Below, piece by piece: positions 10,002 to 19,876 of a stretch of DNA of 64,000 nucleotides. The stretch covers positions 1 through 64,000 of the forward strand of contig NZ_BLID01000006.1 of the NCBI RefSeq assembly GCF_009811315.1, read 5' to 3'. The translations under genes and the position numbers were made by a program. The notes beneath the pieces are model-generated. The model was given only the letters and a program-made list of their open reading frames with translations. It searched no databases and was not told where the DNA came from. The stretch comes from Vibrio atypicus (lineage in GTDB: Bacteria; Pseudomonadota; Gammaproteobacteria; Enterobacterales; Vibrionaceae). Each line of letters opens with the position of its first letter. Position 1 is the stretch's first letter.

Positions 10002-11810
10002 ATGGCCAACTTAGATTTTCATATCGTAAAACGAATTCGTGAACAGATTGCTAAAGGCGGTGATCGTATTGCTCTAAAACACAAAGTGAGCGATATGTGG
10101 AACGGCATCAGCTGGAAGCAGTTTGGTCAGCAAGTCGACGCTTTGTCACTTGCTTTGCTGGCTCAAGGATTAAGAGTCCAAGATAAGATAGGGATCTTTT
10201 CCAACAACATGCCTCAGTGGACTGTTGCTGATTTTGCTGCGCTACAACTGCGCGCGGTGACAGTGCCAATCTACCCAACTAGCACACCTGCTCAATCTTC
10301 TTACATTCTACAAAACGCGGATGTGAGAGTACTGTTTGTTGGTGAGCAGGCTCAGTTTGATGCTGCGGTCACTATCTTTGAAGAGTGTGAACAATTAGAG
10401 CTCATTGTCGCGATGTCTGATGATATTGAACTCGGCGAACATGCTTTTGCAATGAGCTGGAATCAATTCATTGCTCAGGGTTCTGTTGAGAAACAAGCGG
10501 AGCTAGAAGAGCGTATTGAGCAAGCTAATTTTGATGACCTACTAACTCTTATCTATACATCGGGTACCACAGGCCAACCTAAAGGCGTGATGCTTGATTA
10601 CGCTAACATTGCAGCTCAGCTTGAAGGCCATGACCAACGCCTAAGCCTGACTGAAGAGGATGTTTCTCTCTGTTTCTTACCACTCTCACACGTGTTTGAA
10701 AGAGCTTGGACGTTTTACGTACTTTATAAAGGTGCAACAAACTGCTACCTGCAAGATACAATGCAAGTACGTGATGCCTTGAGTGAAGTTCGTCCAACGG
10801 TGATGAGTGCGGTACCACGTTTCTACGAGAAGATCTTCTCAGCCATTCATGAAAAAGTGGCTAAGGCACCTTTCATTCGCAAAGTGATGTTCACTTGGGC
10901 GGTGAATATGGGCGCGAAGATGGCAGTGTGTCATCAAGAAGGACGTAAACCTTCAATTGCTTTGAAAAAGGCTTATGCACTTGCCGATAAATTGGTGTTG
11001 TCAAAACTAAGAGCACTGCTTGGTGGTCGTATCAACTTTATGCCATGTGGTGGCGCAAAGCTTGATGAAACCATTGGCCGCTTCTTCCATGCGATTGGGA
11101 TCAACGTCAAGTTGGGCTACGGCATGACAGAAACAACGGCGACGATTTCTTGCTGGGATGATAAATGTTTCAACCCTGACTCTATTGGTATGGCAATGCC
11201 TGGAGCTCAAGTGAAGATTGGCGAGAACAACGAGATTCTGGTTCGCGGCCCTATGGTAATGCGCGGCTACTACAAAATGCCAGAAGAGACGGCAAAAACG
11301 TTTGATGAGCATGGCTTCCTTAAGACAGGTGATGCCGGGCATATAGATGAGAACGGTAACTTATTTATTACTGATCGCATCAAAGAGTTGATGAAAACCT
11401 CAAATGGTAAGTACATTGCGCCACAAATGGTGGAAGGTACGATTGGTAAAGATCACTTCATTGAACAGATTGCGGTTATCGCAGATACACGAAAATTTGT
11501 ATCTGCATTGATTGTTCCTTGCTATGACTCACTAGAAGAGTACGCGAAAGAGTTGAACATCAAATACCACGATCGTGTTGAGTTGATTAAGCACCACCAG
11601 ATCGTTGAAATGCTAGAGCAACGTGTTAACGATTTACAAAAAGAGTTGGCAAAGTTTGAGCAAGTGAAAAAATTCAAACTGCTGCCTAAAGCTTTTTCTA
11701 TGGATGAAGGTGAGTTGACGCCAACACAGAAATTGCGTCGTAAAGTGATTAACGATAAATATCAGGACGAAATCGAAGAAATGTACACCGATAAATCGGA
11801 TAAAAAGTAG
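10002..11810 (+). CDS. Long-chain fatty acid-CoA ligase (AMP-dependent)
   Basis: A 602-residue member of the ANL adenylating superfamily, closest to long-chain acyl-CoA synthetases of the FadD15 type. It activates a fatty acid to acyl-AMP and then acyl-CoA. Seen are the phosphate-binding loop [11 protein letters not shown] (about 181-191), [18 protein letters not shown] and [17 protein letters not shown] with the catalytic lysine region. The start at 10002 is chosen because AAAGAAG precedes it and the family begins there; an in-frame extension back to 9810 runs through the leuO end and terminator and is rejected. Cytoplasmic or membrane-associated. It is a single gene with its own terminator. 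Confidence 0.92.
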   Translation: MANLDFHIVKRIREQIAKGGDRIALKHKVSDMWNGISWKQFGQQVDALSLALLAQGLRVQDKIGIFSNNMPQWTVADFAALQLRAVTVPIYPTSTPAQSSYILQNADVRVLFVGEQAQFDAAVTIFEECEQLELIVAMSDDIELGEHAFAMSWNQFIAQGSVEKQAELEERIEQANFDDLLTLIYTSGTTGQPKGVMLDYANIAAQLEGHDQRLSLTEEDVSLCFLPLSHVFERAWTFYVLYKGATNCYLQDTMQVRDALSEVRPTVMSAVPRFYEKIFSAIHEKVAKAPFIRKVMFTWAVNMGAKMAVCHQEGRKPSIALKKAYALADKLVLSKLRALLGGRINFMPCGGAKLDETIGRFFHAIGINVKLGYGMTETTATISCWDDKCFNPDSIGMAMPGAQVKIGENNEILVRGPMVMRGYYKMPEETAKTFDEHGFLKTGDAGHIDENGNLFITDRIKELMKTSNGKYIAPQMVEGTIGKDHFIEQIAVIADTRKFVSALIVPCYDSLEEYAKELNIKYHDRVELIKHHQIVEMLEQRVNDLQKELAKFEQVKKFKLLPKAFSMDEGELTPTQKLRRKVINDKYQDEIEEMYTDKSDKK

Positions 11811-11841
11811 ATTTCGTAAAGTTAATTTTTCAATTGATTAA

Positions 11842-11885
11842 AAATCCCCCGAAGGTAATCCTAATGCTTTCGGGGGATTTTTTTA
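11842..11885 (+). terminator. Terminator of the acyl-CoA ligase gene
   Basis: A 12-bp stem (AAATCCCCCGAA, 11842-11853, with 11869-11880) followed by seven T residues. Confidence 0.92.
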
Positions 11886-12244
11886 TGTCCCAAGTTCTTA
11901 GTGGAGAGTAACAGAATTGGAATTAATGAGAGCTTTGTTGATATTTTGTCCTTTATTTTTATTGATTGCATAACTAAAGTTCTGCCTTATTCGGTTTGTT
12001 TGGTTTTGTTTCCTTTGATAACTCTAATAATTAGTATCTTGTTTAAATTGAGAGCAAAATCGCATTAGACCCATTGATAATAAAACGTTACATTTGTTGC
12101 GTTACCTTGCTCTTTGTTACTGAGGGCGGGACATAGCCGAAAAAGTGGAAGTATTTCGAATTAGGCTACGAATAAGACCTAGACTATGTAAAACCAGATC
12201 AATTCGTTGACCTTACAAATTGAATCACTGGTAAGGAGAAAAAT
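11886..12244 (+). promoter_or_regulatory. ilvIH upstream region
   Basis: There is no gene in these 359 bases. The first half is T-rich. The second half includes an imperfect hairpin: TAGC with GCTA and CGAAA with TTTCG, between about 12134 and 12168, flanked by ACATAG and CTATGT. No leader peptide with branched-chain codons is seen, so control is more likely by a DNA-binding protein (Lrp in E. coli ilvIH) than by attenuation. The ribosome binding site AAGGAG precedes ilvI. Confidence 0.45.
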
Positions 12245-13969
12245 ATGACAGCAATGTTGTCCGGTGCAGAGATGGTTGTGCAATCTCTGATCGAAGAAGG
12301 CGTAGAACAAATTTTTGGATACCCTGGTGGTTCCGTTCTTGATATCTACGATGCGCTTCACGCAAAAGATGATCAGATTAAACACGTACTGGTTCGTCAT
12401 GAGCAAGCCGCAACCCACATGGCGGATGGTTATGCGCGAGCAACCGGTAATCCAGGCGTTGTTCTTGTATGTTCAGGTCCTGGTGCGACCAATACCATCA
12501 CAGGTATTGCGACAGCGTACATGGACTCAATTCCTATGATCGTGATTTCTGGTAACGTACCGAATAACATGATCGGCAATGACGCATTTCAAGAATGCGA
12601 CATTGTTGGTGTTTCTCGTCCTGTAGTAAAACACAGCTTTTTAGTGAAGAAAGCAGAAGACATCCCTGAAACCGTTAAAAAAGCATTCTATATCGCAACC
12701 ACAGGTCGTCCTGGTCCGGTTGTGATCGATCTGCCAAAAGATGTGATGAACCCGCAGATCAAATTTGACTACCAATACCCAGAAAGCATCTCTATGCGTT
12801 CTTATAAGCCAACCACAACAGGCCACAAAGGCCAAATTAAGAAAGGTTTAAAAGCGCTACTTGAAGCCAAAAAGCCAGTTCTTTATGTGGGGGGCGGTGC
12901 CGTTATCTCTGAAGCTGACGAGCATTTATTGAAGCTAGCAGAAGCATTAAACCTTCCAGTAGTCAGCACCTTGATGGGTCTAGGTGCATTCCCTGGGACG
13001 CACAATAACTCTTTAGGTATGCTTGGCATGCACGGCTCATACGAAGCCAACATGGCGATGCATAACGCTGATCTTATTTTTGGTGTCGGTGTACGTTTCG
13101 ACGATCGTACCACCAACAACCTAGAAAAATACTGTCCTAACGCTAAAGTGATGCACATTGACATCGATCCTTCTTCGATTTCTAAAAACGTTAAAGCGGA
13201 TCTACCGATTGTGGGCTCTGCAGAAAAAGTATTAGCGAGCATGCTTAAACTTTTAGAAGAACAGGGCGCAGTCAATGATGCTGAAGCAGTCAATCGCTGG
13301 TGGGATGAAATTCAAGTATGGCGCGATCGTAAGAGCTTAGCTTACGAAACCTCTCCAGAGCGCATTAAGCCGCAACAAGTGATTGAAACGCTCCACAAAC
13401 TAACCAATGGTGATGCTTACGTTGCATCGGATGTAGGTCAGCACCAGATGTTTGCTGCGCTTTATTACCCATTCAATAAACCTCGTCGTTGGATCAACTC
13501 TGGTGGCCTAGGCACTATGGGCTTTGGTCTTCCGGCAGGTATGGGCGTGAAATTCGCTAAACCAGACGAAGAGGTCGTCGTGGTGACTGGCGATGGCAGT
13601 ATTCAGATGAATATTCAGGAACTGTCTACAGCAATGCAATACGATATTCCTGTTAAAATCATCAACTTGAACAACCGTTTCCTTGGTATGGTAAAACAAT
13701 GGCAAGACATCATTTACCAAGGCCGCCACTCTAACTCTTACATGAGTTCTGTACCTGATTTTGCCGCCATTGCAGAAGCCTATGGTCACGTGGGTATTCG
13801 TATCGAGTCGCCAGATGAGCTGGAAGCTGGTCTGAAAAAAGCACTTGATATGAAAGATCGCTTGGTATTTGTTGATATCAATGTGGACGAGACAGAACAC
13901 GTATACCCAATGCAGATAAAAGGTGAGGGTATGGATAAGATGTGGCTAAGCAAAACGGAGAGAACATAA
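12245..13969 (+). CDS. ilvI: Acetolactate synthase large subunit (isozyme III)
   Basis: A 574-residue thiamine diphosphate enzyme that forms 2-acetolactate or 2-aceto-2-hydroxybutyrate from pyruvate, the first common step of Val, Leu and Ile synthesis. Seen are the catalytic-glutamate region [16 protein letters not shown] near residue 46 and the thiamine diphosphate motif starting GDGSIQMN and ending LNN about 30 residues later. It works with the regulatory subunit encoded one base downstream (ilvH). Length equals E. coli IlvI. Confidence 0.97.
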   Translation: MTAMLSGAEMVVQSLIEEGVEQIFGYPGGSVLDIYDALHAKDDQIKHVLVRHEQAATHMADGYARATGNPGVVLVCSGPGATNTITGIATAYMDSIPMIVISGNVPNNMIGNDAFQECDIVGVSRPVVKHSFLVKKAEDIPETVKKAFYIATTGRPGPVVIDLPKDVMNPQIKFDYQYPESISMRSYKPTTTGHKGQIKKGLKALLEAKKPVLYVGGGAVISEADEHLLKLAEALNLPVVSTLMGLGAFPGTHNNSLGMLGMHGSYEANMAMHNADLIFGVGVRFDDRTTNNLEKYCPNAKVMHIDIDPSSISKNVKADLPIVGSAEKVLASMLKLLEEQGAVNDAEAVNRWWDEIQVWRDRKSLAYETSPERIKPQQVIETLHKLTNGDAYVASDVGQHQMFAALYYPFNKPRRWINSGGLGTMGFGLPAGMGVKFAKPDEEVVVVTGDGSIQMNIQELSTAMQYDIPVKIINLNNRFLGMVKQWQDIIYQGRHSNSYMSSVPDFAAIAEAYGHVGIRIESPDELEAGLKKALDMKDRLVFVDINVDETEHVYPMQIKGEGMDKMWLSKTERT

Positions 13970-13970
13970 T

Positions 13971-14465
13971 ATGAGACACATTATTTCGCTATTAATGGAA
14001 AACCAACCTGGTGCTTTGTCTCGTGTGGTTGGATTGTTCTCCCAGCGTGGCTACAACATTGAGTCACTGACGGTTTCTCCGACAGACGATGAAACGCTAT
14101 CACGCTTGAACATTACCACTATCTCAGATGAGATGAAGCTAGAGCAAATCCAAAAACAGCTTAATAAATTGATCGATGTGTTAAAGGTTCAAGAGGTCTC
14201 TGAGCTTGAGCACATTGAGCGTGAGCTGATGATGGTAAAAGTTAAGGCGAGTGGTTTTGCTCGTGCAGAAGTCAAACGCACCGCAGATATATTCCGTGGT
14301 CAGATTGTGGATGTGACATCTTCGCAATATACGGTTCAGTTGGCTGGCACCAGTGAAAAGCTAGATGCATTTATTCAAGCTATCTCTGAAGTGACGGAAG
14401 TTATTGAAGTTGCCCGAAGTGGTGTGGTTGGTATTGCTCGCGGTGAACGAGCCCTCAAACCTTAA
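13971..14465 (+). CDS. ilvH: Acetolactate synthase small regulatory subunit
   Basis: IlvH, 164 residues, has an N-terminal ACT domain (RHIISLLMENQPGALSRV, then GYNIESLTV) and a C-terminal acetolactate synthase regulatory domain. In the family it activates IlvI and gives valine feedback inhibition. It begins one base after the ilvI stop codon, so the two are translationally linked, and it ends at a shared terminator with serA. Confidence 0.97.
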   Translation: MRHIISLLMENQPGALSRVVGLFSQRGYNIESLTVSPTDDETLSRLNITTISDEMKLEQIQKQLNKLIDVLKVQEVSELEHIERELMMVKVKASGFARAEVKRTADIFRGQIVDVTSSQYTVQLAGTSEKLDAFIQAISEVTEVIEVARSGVVGIARGERALKP

Positions 14466-14489
14466 ATTGAGATTGTCTTTAGAACTAAA

Positions 14490-14518
14490 AAAACCACCGC
14501 ATTTGCGGTGGTTTTTAT
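14490..14518. terminator. Bidirectional terminator between ilvH and serA
   Basis: Stem CCACCGC (14494-14500) and GCGGTGG (14505-14511) is flanked by A residues on the left and T residues on the right, so it can serve both converging genes. Confidence 0.9.
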
Positions 14519-14533
14519 TATTCGGCTTAGTAA

Positions 14534-15763
14534 TTAGTGAAGAATACGCGCTCGAATTGTACCTTCGATTTTCTTCAGTTTTGCTAGTGCTTCTTCAGAA
14601 CGACCTGATTCTACATCAATCACAACATAACCAATATCTGATGCTGTCTGTAGGTACTGACCTGCAATGTTGATGCCTTCTTCTGCGAAGATGGTGTTGA
14701 TTTGAGTCAGGATGCCTGGGCGGTTTTTGTGAATGTGCAGTAGACGAGAACAATCACGATGCTCAGGTAGAGATACTTCTGGGAAGTTAACGCTTGATAA
14801 CGTTGAACCGTTATCAGAATATTTCGCCAGTTTACCTGCGACTTCAACACCAATGTTTTCCTGTGCCTCTTGGGTTGAACCACCCACGTGTGGGGTCAGG
14901 ATGACATTGTCAAACTTCTGCAATGGTGACTCAAATGGGTCAGCGTTGGTTTTTGGTTCAACAGGGAATACGTCAATAGCCGCTCCTGATAGGTGACCAG
15001 CTTCGAGTGAGTGGCATAGTGCTTCAATATCAACCACAGTGCCGCGCGCCGCATTGATAAAGATAGAACCCGGCTTCATGCGTGCAAACTCTTCTGCACC
15101 CATCATATCCTTGGTTTCAGGCGTTTCTGGTACGTGTAGAGAGATAACGTCACACTTATTCAGTAGCTCACTCATAGTATGAACTTGAGTCGCGTTGCCT
15201 AGTGAAAGTTTGTTTTCGATATCGTAGAAGTAAACACGCATACCTAGGTTTTCAGCAATAATACCGAGCTGAGTACCAATGTGGCCATAACCAATAATAC
15301 CAAGGCGCTTACCACGGGCTTCATTTGAGCTATCTGCGCTTTTCTTCCAAATACCGCGGTGAGCAAGAGCATTCTTTTCAGGAATACCGCGAAGTAGCAG
15401 AAGAACTTGACCAAGTACCAATTCTGCTACACTTCGAGTGTTAGAAAATGGTGCGTTAAACACTGGAATACCGCGAACCGCTGCTGCATTCAAGTCAACT
15501 TGGTTTGTACCAATACAGAAACAACCGATAGCAACCAGCTTTTCCGCAGCATCGATAACCTGTTGGGATAGATTGGTACGAGAACGAATACCAATGAAGT
15601 GTGCATCTTTTACTGCTTCTAAAAGCTCTTCTTCAGGCAGCGAGCCTTTGTGGTATTCAATATTTGAGTAACCAGCAGCTTGCAGTACTTCTACTGAAGA
15701 CGGGTGTAGGCCTTCTAAGAGTAGAATTTTTATTTTTTCTTTTTCCAGTGAAACTTTGGCCAT
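14534..15763 (-). CDS. serA: D-3-phosphoglycerate dehydrogenase
   Basis: SerA, 409 residues, oxidises 3-phosphoglycerate to 3-phosphohydroxypyruvate, the first step of serine synthesis. Seen are the NAD-binding GYGHIG motif (about 155-160), the substrate or catalytic region with RGTVVD and HVGGSTQEAQ, and a C-terminal ACT domain (from about 338) that in the family binds serine for feedback. The start at 15763 (MAKVSLEKEK) is supported by AAGGA 8 bases upstream and matches E. coli; an extra start three codons earlier lacks this spacing. A PurR-type box covers its promoter. Confidence 0.97.
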   Translation of the reverse strand: MAKVSLEKEKIKILLLEGLHPSSVEVLQAAGYSNIEYHKGSLPEEELLEAVKDAHFIGIRSRTNLSQQVIDAAEKLVAIGCFCIGTNQVDLNAAAVRGIPVFNAPFSNTRSVAELVLGQVLLLLRGIPEKNALAHRGIWKKSADSSNEARGKRLGIIGYGHIGTQLGIIAENLGMRVYFYDIENKLSLGNATQVHTMSELLNKCDVISLHVPETPETKDMMGAEEFARMKPGSIFINAARGTVVDIEALCHSLEAGHLSGAAIDVFPVEPKTNADPFESPLQKFDNVILTPHVGGSTQEAQENIGVEVAGKLAKYSDNGSTLSSVNFPEVSLPEHRDCSRLLHIHKNRPGILTQINTIFAEEGINIAGQYLQTASDIGYVVIDVESGRSEEALAKLKKIEGTIRARILH

Positions 15764-15825
15764 TATCTTCATCCTTAAAATGGGAAATTGGGGCTTAACT
15801 GGCGCACATTGTCATTGATAACGTT

Positions 15826-15860
15826 TTATAGGCACTTTAATGTGACGCAAACGTTTTCCT
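15826..15860 (-). promoter_or_regulatory. serA promoter with overlapping PurR-type operator
   Basis: The plus strand at 15845-15860 reads ACGCAAACGTTTTCCT, which fits every fixed position of the PurR consensus ANGCAANCGNTTNCNT. On the minus strand a TATAAA -10 box lies at 15826-15831, and the -35 position (about 15848-15853) falls inside the operator. Binding would block RNA polymerase at serA. Known PurR regulons include glycine and one-carbon genes, so serine synthesis is a sensible target. Confidence 0.75.
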
Positions 15861-15948
15861 TGTGCGTCTTCTGCTCATTAAGTTAACAAAAAAAATACAG
15901 TTTGGGTAAGAAAATTACGGAATAAGCCATAATTTTTATAGAGTAAAA

Positions 15949-15977
15949 TGAAAAAACGGCACCGAAAGGTGCCGTTT
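15949..15977 (-). terminator. rpiA terminator
   Basis: Perfect 10-bp stem AAACGGCACC (15954-15963) and GGTGCCGTTT (15968-15977) with a GAAA tetraloop on the plus strand; on the minus strand the stem is followed by T residues. Confidence 0.92.
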
Positions 15978-16005
15978 GTAAGGAAATAACGAACAGAGTG
16001 GAAGT

Positions 16006-16662
16006 TTACTCTTCGATTTTTGCACCTTCTGGTGTACCTGTGATAACTACATCAGCACCACGGTGAGCAAATAGACCAACCGTTACTACACCAGCAATCG
16101 CATTGATCTTATCTTCAAGCTCTTTTGGATTTGTAATCTGCATGCCGTACACATCAAGAATGACGTTGCCGTTGTCTGTGATTACGCCTTCACGGTAAGT
16201 TGGGTCACCACCTAGTTTTACTAATTCACGCGCTACATAAGAGCGAGCCATAGGGATCACCTCAACTGGAAGCGGGAATTTACCAAGAACATCAACGGCT
16301 TTCGTGCCATCAACGATACAGATGAATTTTTCTGAAATAGCCGCTACGATTTTTTCACGTGTCAGTGCTGCGCCACCACCTTTGATCATATCGCGTGTTG
16401 CATTGATTTCATCTGCACCATCTACGTATACGTCTAGGCCTGCAACGTCATTACAGTCGAAAACCTCAATGCCTAAAGCGATCAGTTTTTCTGTTGATGC
16501 TTCAGAGCTTGAAACTGCGCCTTTGATCTCTTCTTTGATTGTCCCTAGAGCATCGATGAAGTGATTGACTGTGGAGCCAGTACCTACACCAACAATGCTG
16601 CCTTTCTCGACATATTTTAGTGCTGCCCAGCCAGCTTCTTTCTTCATTTCATCTTGAGTCAT
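16006..16662 (-). CDS. rpiA: Ribose-5-phosphate isomerase A
   Basis: RpiA, 218 residues, interconverts ribose 5-phosphate and ribulose 5-phosphate in the pentose phosphate pathway. Seen are [14 protein letters not shown] (about 21-34), the active-site loop DGADEI and [11 protein letters not shown]. Length matches E. coli (219). It lies in the usual order serA-rpiA-fau-6S-zapA and ends at a strong terminator. Confidence 0.97.
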   Translation of the reverse strand: MTQDEMKKEAGWAALKYVEKGSIVGVGTGSTVNHFIDALGTIKEEIKGAVSSSEASTEKLIALGIEVFDCNDVAGLDVYVDGADEINATRDMIKGGGAALTREKIVAAISEKFICIVDGTKAVDVLGKFPLPVEVIPMARSYVARELVKLGGDPTYREGVITDNGNVILDVYGMQITNPKELEDKINAIAGVVTVGLFAHRGADVVITGTPEGAKIEE

Positions 16663-16725
16663 GCCCTTCTCCTAAGTGAGGTCTGTTTCGGTGGATTGCG
16701 GCGCGATTATATATCCTATTAATCC

Positions 16726-17313
16726 TTATTCCCAATCCCAGATCTGGCTTGGTGTCACTATTTTAGGTAGTGGTACGTCCCAAGAGGCAATCGGTAACCT
16801 GTCGACTTGCTGGCAATCATGCGCTAGGCCTATTGGCTTTGGACCTTGTTTGGTTTGAAACCAAGGCTCTAATGTACGGTCGTAGTAACCTCCGCCCATT
16901 CCTAAACGATGGCCTGTAGTGTCAAAGGCCACTAAGGGAGTGCAGATAAGATCGAGCTTAGATATTGGAATAATTTGGGTTTGATTGAGCTTAGGCTCCG
17001 CAATGGAATAGCGATTCATGACCATAGGTGTGTTTTCATCGTAGTGAAGAAACAGTAGGTGCCCTTTGGAGAAAGGATGAATGACAGGTAAATAGATCTG
17101 TTTACCTTGTTGCCACATCCATTCGATGAGAGGGTGGGTTTCTATTTCGCCATCGGCTGAGAGGTAGAGAGCGATATGCTGTGCTTGTTTGACTTCGGGA
17201 AGTGATGAAAACTGCCTAATCAAATCGAGACCAGCAAGGTGTTGGGCATCACTGTGGAGTTGGTTACGTTTAAAACGGATTTGTTTGCGAAATTCTTGAC
17301 GAGAAAGTGTCAT
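16726..17313 (-). CDS. fau: 5-formyltetrahydrofolate cyclo-ligase
   Basis: A 195-residue protein of the 5-FTHF cyclo-ligase family (YgfA), which converts 5-formyl-THF to 5,10-methenyl-THF with ATP. Seen are the N-terminal RQEFRKQIRFKRNQL basic stretch and the C-terminal GHRLGMGGGYYDR signature. The start at 17313 (MTLSRQEF) is preferred: a longer frame would run back through 6S RNA. Its ribosome binding site AAAGGGG lies inside a hairpin (17317-17336). As in enterobacteria the gene sits just downstream of 6S RNA on the same strand and is probably co-transcribed with it. Confidence 0.94.
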   Translation of the reverse strand: MTLSRQEFRKQIRFKRNQLHSDAQHLAGLDLIRQFSSLPEVKQAQHIALYLSADGEIETHPLIEWMWQQGKQIYLPVIHPFSKGHLLFLHYDENTPMVMNRYSIAEPKLNQTQIIPISKLDLICTPLVAFDTTGHRLGMGGGYYDRTLEPWFQTKQGPKPIGLAHDCQQVDRLPIASWDVPLPKIVTPSQIWDWE

Positions 17314-17343
17314 TTGAAATACCCCTTTGAAGGGTATCGAGGA

Positions 17344-17528
17344 GGATACCCCAGAGTGCCGTTGGAGAATGTTGACCCTTGAACCAGCTGATTCAAGGCG
17401 GATCAGCAGAGATAACCGTAGGCTTCTCGGTACAAGCCGAGCCTGCTCAATAGCTATCAAGTACTAACCCTTGGGTATTGCTTATCGGCTCAGGGACGTA
17501 ATCCCCTCACGCACACTCCAGGGTAAAT
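17344..17528 (-). ncRNA. ssrS: 6S RNA
   Basis: The minus strand carries the hallmarks of 6S RNA: a closing stem (TACCCTGGAGT near the 5' end with ACTCTGGGGTA at the 3' end), the conserved GTCCCTGAGCCGATA, the GAGCAGGCTCGG...CCGAGAAGCCT hairpin and the GGTTCAAGGGT segment, all in the order of E. coli ssrS. It lies between zapA and fau, its conserved place. 6S RNA mimics an open promoter and holds sigma-70 RNA polymerase in stationary phase. Ends are estimated from the closing stem. Confidence 0.95.
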
Positions 17529-17548
17529 TCTTGTCTTTGCTGTAAAGG

Positions 17549-17857
17549 CTATTGCTGTCCTGGCTTCACTTTACTTAATGCATCGGTTAAGGATGCGCTG
17601 AGGAGTTCCATTCGCTCAGTTAACACGTTTTGCTGTTCTTCTTTAACACTATCACGGCTTTCTAATTCATGACAGAAATTCAGAGCAACAAAGGTCAATA
17701 ATTGCACTTCATTGGTGATTTTAGTTTTCGCAGCTAGCTCTTTAATTTGATCATCAAGACGCTGTGCGGCCCTTAACAGTGACTCTTCTTGTCCTGCTGG
17801 GCAATTTACTCGACTTACTCGACCTAAAATTTCAACTTCAACCGCTTGATTACTCAT
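17549..17857 (-). CDS. zapA: Cell division protein ZapA
   Basis: A 102-residue protein starting MSNQAVEVEILG. It matches ZapA, which binds FtsZ at the septum and bundles its filaments. The N-terminal half is the FtsZ-binding domain with CPAGQEESLLRAAQRL; the C-terminal half is an amphipathic coiled coil. The longer frame back to 17986 is rejected because its first 43 residues are not family-like. It lies directly upstream of 6S RNA as in other gammaproteobacteria. Confidence 0.93.
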   Translation of the reverse strand: MSNQAVEVEILGRVSRVNCPAGQEESLLRAAQRLDDQIKELAAKTKITNEVQLLTFVALNFCHELESRDSVKEEQQNVLTERMELLSASLTDALSKVKPGQQ

Positions 17858-17985
17858 ATCGACTCTGTACGCGTGACTAAGGGTGACTCTGCAGTTCGTC
17901 ACCGAGGGGGAAACTATAGGAAAAGCATTGTTAATATTCAAGCTTTTCGCAAATAACTCTGCGGTAATAACACAGTAATTGGACA

Positions 17986-18010
17986 AATTGTGTAAAAGCT
18001 ACTCACAATT
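17986..18010. promoter_or_regulatory. Inverted repeat in the zapA/ygfB divergent promoter region
   Basis: Perfect 7-bp arms AATTGTG (17986-17992) and CACAATT (18004-18010), 11 bases apart, in the 227-base region between zapA and ygfB. The spacing does not fit a CRP site. It may be an operator. Confidence 0.35.
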
Positions 18011-18084
18011 GGTTAATCGTTCGTTTTCGCTCGCATTGGTAAGTGGTACGATTAACTTTATTTGCAAATTTTTAGGTCATCTTA

Positions 18085-18660
18085 ATGAGTGATACCCATC
18101 TTCCAGATTACTTGACGCTAGCGACTGAGCTGCAATCTTCAGGTTTAGCGGTTAACCCAGCAGAGCTGCATGGTTTATTAACCGGCATGTTAAGTGGTGG
18201 CTTAAGTTTAACCGATAACAGCTGGCAGCCGCTGATCTTTGACTATACCAATGATGGTATGGGCTGGCCAATGCAAGCGCTAAAAATGGCAGAATCAACA
18301 CTAACAGCGACCACAAAAGAGTTGACGGGGTCGGCAATGGAAATCTCCATGCTGTTACCTGATGAGGAAGCAAGTGCCAGTCTTTTTGATATGGCAGATG
18401 GTTTGGCTGACTGGGTTAACCACTTTATCTCAGGCCTTGGTCTGGTGGGGGCTGATGTGAAAAAGGCCTCTGCAGATATCAAAGAAGCTCTGGCTGACTT
18501 AGAAGAGATTTCTAAGTTAGGTATTGATGAAGATGACGATATGGAAGAGCAAGCCCAATTATTGGAACAGGTGATTGAGCATGTTAAAGCTTGCGTCTTA
18601 ACGATTCACGCCGAATTTGGTCAGAAGCCAAGTGAAGAAAAGGCTCCAACGATTCATTAA
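18085..18660 (+). CDS. ygfB: UPF0149 family protein YgfB
   Basis: A 191-residue acidic, all-helical protein of the UPF0149/YgfB family ([37 protein letters not shown]). The family lacks a known enzymatic role; in Pseudomonas a homologue acts in gene regulation. It lies immediately upstream of ubiH and ubiI, as in E. coli (ygfB-pepP-ubiH-ubiI), but pepP is absent here. The spacing of 12 bases to ubiH suggests one operon. Confidence 0.9.
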   Translation: MSDTHLPDYLTLATELQSSGLAVNPAELHGLLTGMLSGGLSLTDNSWQPLIFDYTNDGMGWPMQALKMAESTLTATTKELTGSAMEISMLLPDEEASASLFDMADGLADWVNHFISGLGLVGADVKKASADIKEALADLEEISKLGIDEDDDMEEQAQLLEQVIEHVKACVLTIHAEFGQKPSEEKAPTIH

Positions 18661-18672
18661 TCAGGATTTTGC

Positions 18673-19851
18673 ATGAAGCAGTTTGATGTAGTGATTGCTG
18701 GTGGCGCCATGGCGGGAATGACGCTTGCGCTTGCGATTAATAAGTTGTCAGAGCGCCCACTCTCTGTTGCGGTGGTAGAGCCGTTTAAAGCTGAACACCA
18801 GTCTCACCCCGGGTTCGATTCTCGTTCTATTGCGCTTTCATTTGGAACGGTGGAAATTCTAAAGCAGCTAGATCTGTGGCAGGAGATAGCTCCCGTCGCG
18901 ACAGCCATTGAACACATTCATGTTTCGGACCGCTCTCACGCGGGAATGGCGGAAATCTGTGCCAAAGAAGTTGGGGTTGAGACGTTAGGATATGTGGTTG
19001 AATTAGCGGATGTTGGTCGGATTTACCACAAGCAAGTTGAGAGCTGTGAATCTATTGAGCTGCTCTGCCCTGAATCGGTAAAAACTATTGAGCGTAAGCA
19101 AGGGGAAGCCCTCATTACGTTAGAAAGTGGTGAGCGTATTGCGGCAAAATTGGTTGTGGCAGCTGATGGTGCAATGTCAAACTGTTGCCAGCAGATTGGC
19201 CTCACTCTCAATGAGCATAACTTTGATCAAGTTGCTGTCATTGCCAATGTCACCACTCAAGAAGCGCATTGTGGTCGTGCCTTTGAGCGTTTTACTAACA
19301 GTGGGCCTGTGGCTTTACTACCGATGAGTGAAGGTCGTATGTCATTGGTTTGGTGTCTACGCCCTGAGGATGCTGAAGCAGTGATGGCACTCGATGATGA
19401 AGCGTTTTTGACTCAACTTCAGGCGGCTTTTGGCTGGCGTTTAGGAAAGTTGGAAAAAGTCGGGCAGCGGGCAAGTTACCCATTGTTGCTACGTTATCGA
19501 GAGCAGAATATCTCCCATCGCTTTGCGGTTGTGGGGAATGCTGCTCAAACTCTTCACCCTATCGCAGGGCAAGGTTTTAACCTTGGCATAAGAGATGTAG
19601 TGAGTTTGGCGGAAGAAATCGCTCGTTCTTCGCAAGACCCTGGTGACTATTCAGTATTAAGTGGTTTTAAGCAACGTAGAGAATCTGACCGTGAAGCGAC
19701 AATTGGTTTAACCTCGTCGTTAGTTCATCTATTCTCAAATGACTACCTGAGTTTACGCGTTGGTCGAAATTTAGGGTTGGTAGCGATGGACAACTGTTCA
19801 GTCCTCAAAGCGCCTCTTTTAGCAAGAACATTAGGTTTAGTCGCGAGATAG
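18673..19851 (+). CDS. ubiH: 2-octaprenyl-6-methoxyphenyl hydroxylase
   Basis: UbiH, 392 residues, an FAD monooxygenase in ubiquinone ring hydroxylation. The dinucleotide-binding motif is at 9-14 (GGAMAG), and the second FAD region GNAAQTLHPIAGQGFNLG lies near residue 290. The first Asp of the usual GDAAH is Asn and the His is Gln, as is common in UbiH but not UbiI. It is membrane-associated as part of the Ubi complex in E. coli. It lies upstream of its paralogue ubiI, 25 bases apart. Confidence 0.94.
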   Translation: MKQFDVVIAGGAMAGMTLALAINKLSERPLSVAVVEPFKAEHQSHPGFDSRSIALSFGTVEILKQLDLWQEIAPVATAIEHIHVSDRSHAGMAEICAKEVGVETLGYVVELADVGRIYHKQVESCESIELLCPESVKTIERKQGEALITLESGERIAAKLVVAADGAMSNCCQQIGLTLNEHNFDQVAVIANVTTQEAHCGRAFERFTNSGPVALLPMSEGRMSLVWCLRPEDAEAVMALDDEAFLTQLQAAFGWRLGKLEKVGQRASYPLLLRYREQNISHRFAVVGNAAQTLHPIAGQGFNLGIRDVVSLAEEIARSSQDPGDYSVLSGFKQRRESDREATIGLTSSLVHLFSNDYLSLRVGRNLGLVAMDNCSVLKAPLLARTLGLVAR

Positions 19852-19876
19852 AAACTCGCATAAGGATAATAATCAC

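Noticed and set aside
12883..13293. 136-codon frame antisense to ilvI
   Set aside because: Shadow of the conserved acetolactate synthase gene; no independent signals.
17314..17460. Extended N-terminus of Fau
   Set aside because: It would be translated from inside 6S RNA; the family start is at 17313.
17986..18010. CRP site between zapA and ygfB
   Set aside because: The TGTG and CACA halves are too far apart (11 bases) for CRP; kept only as an unassigned inverted repeat.
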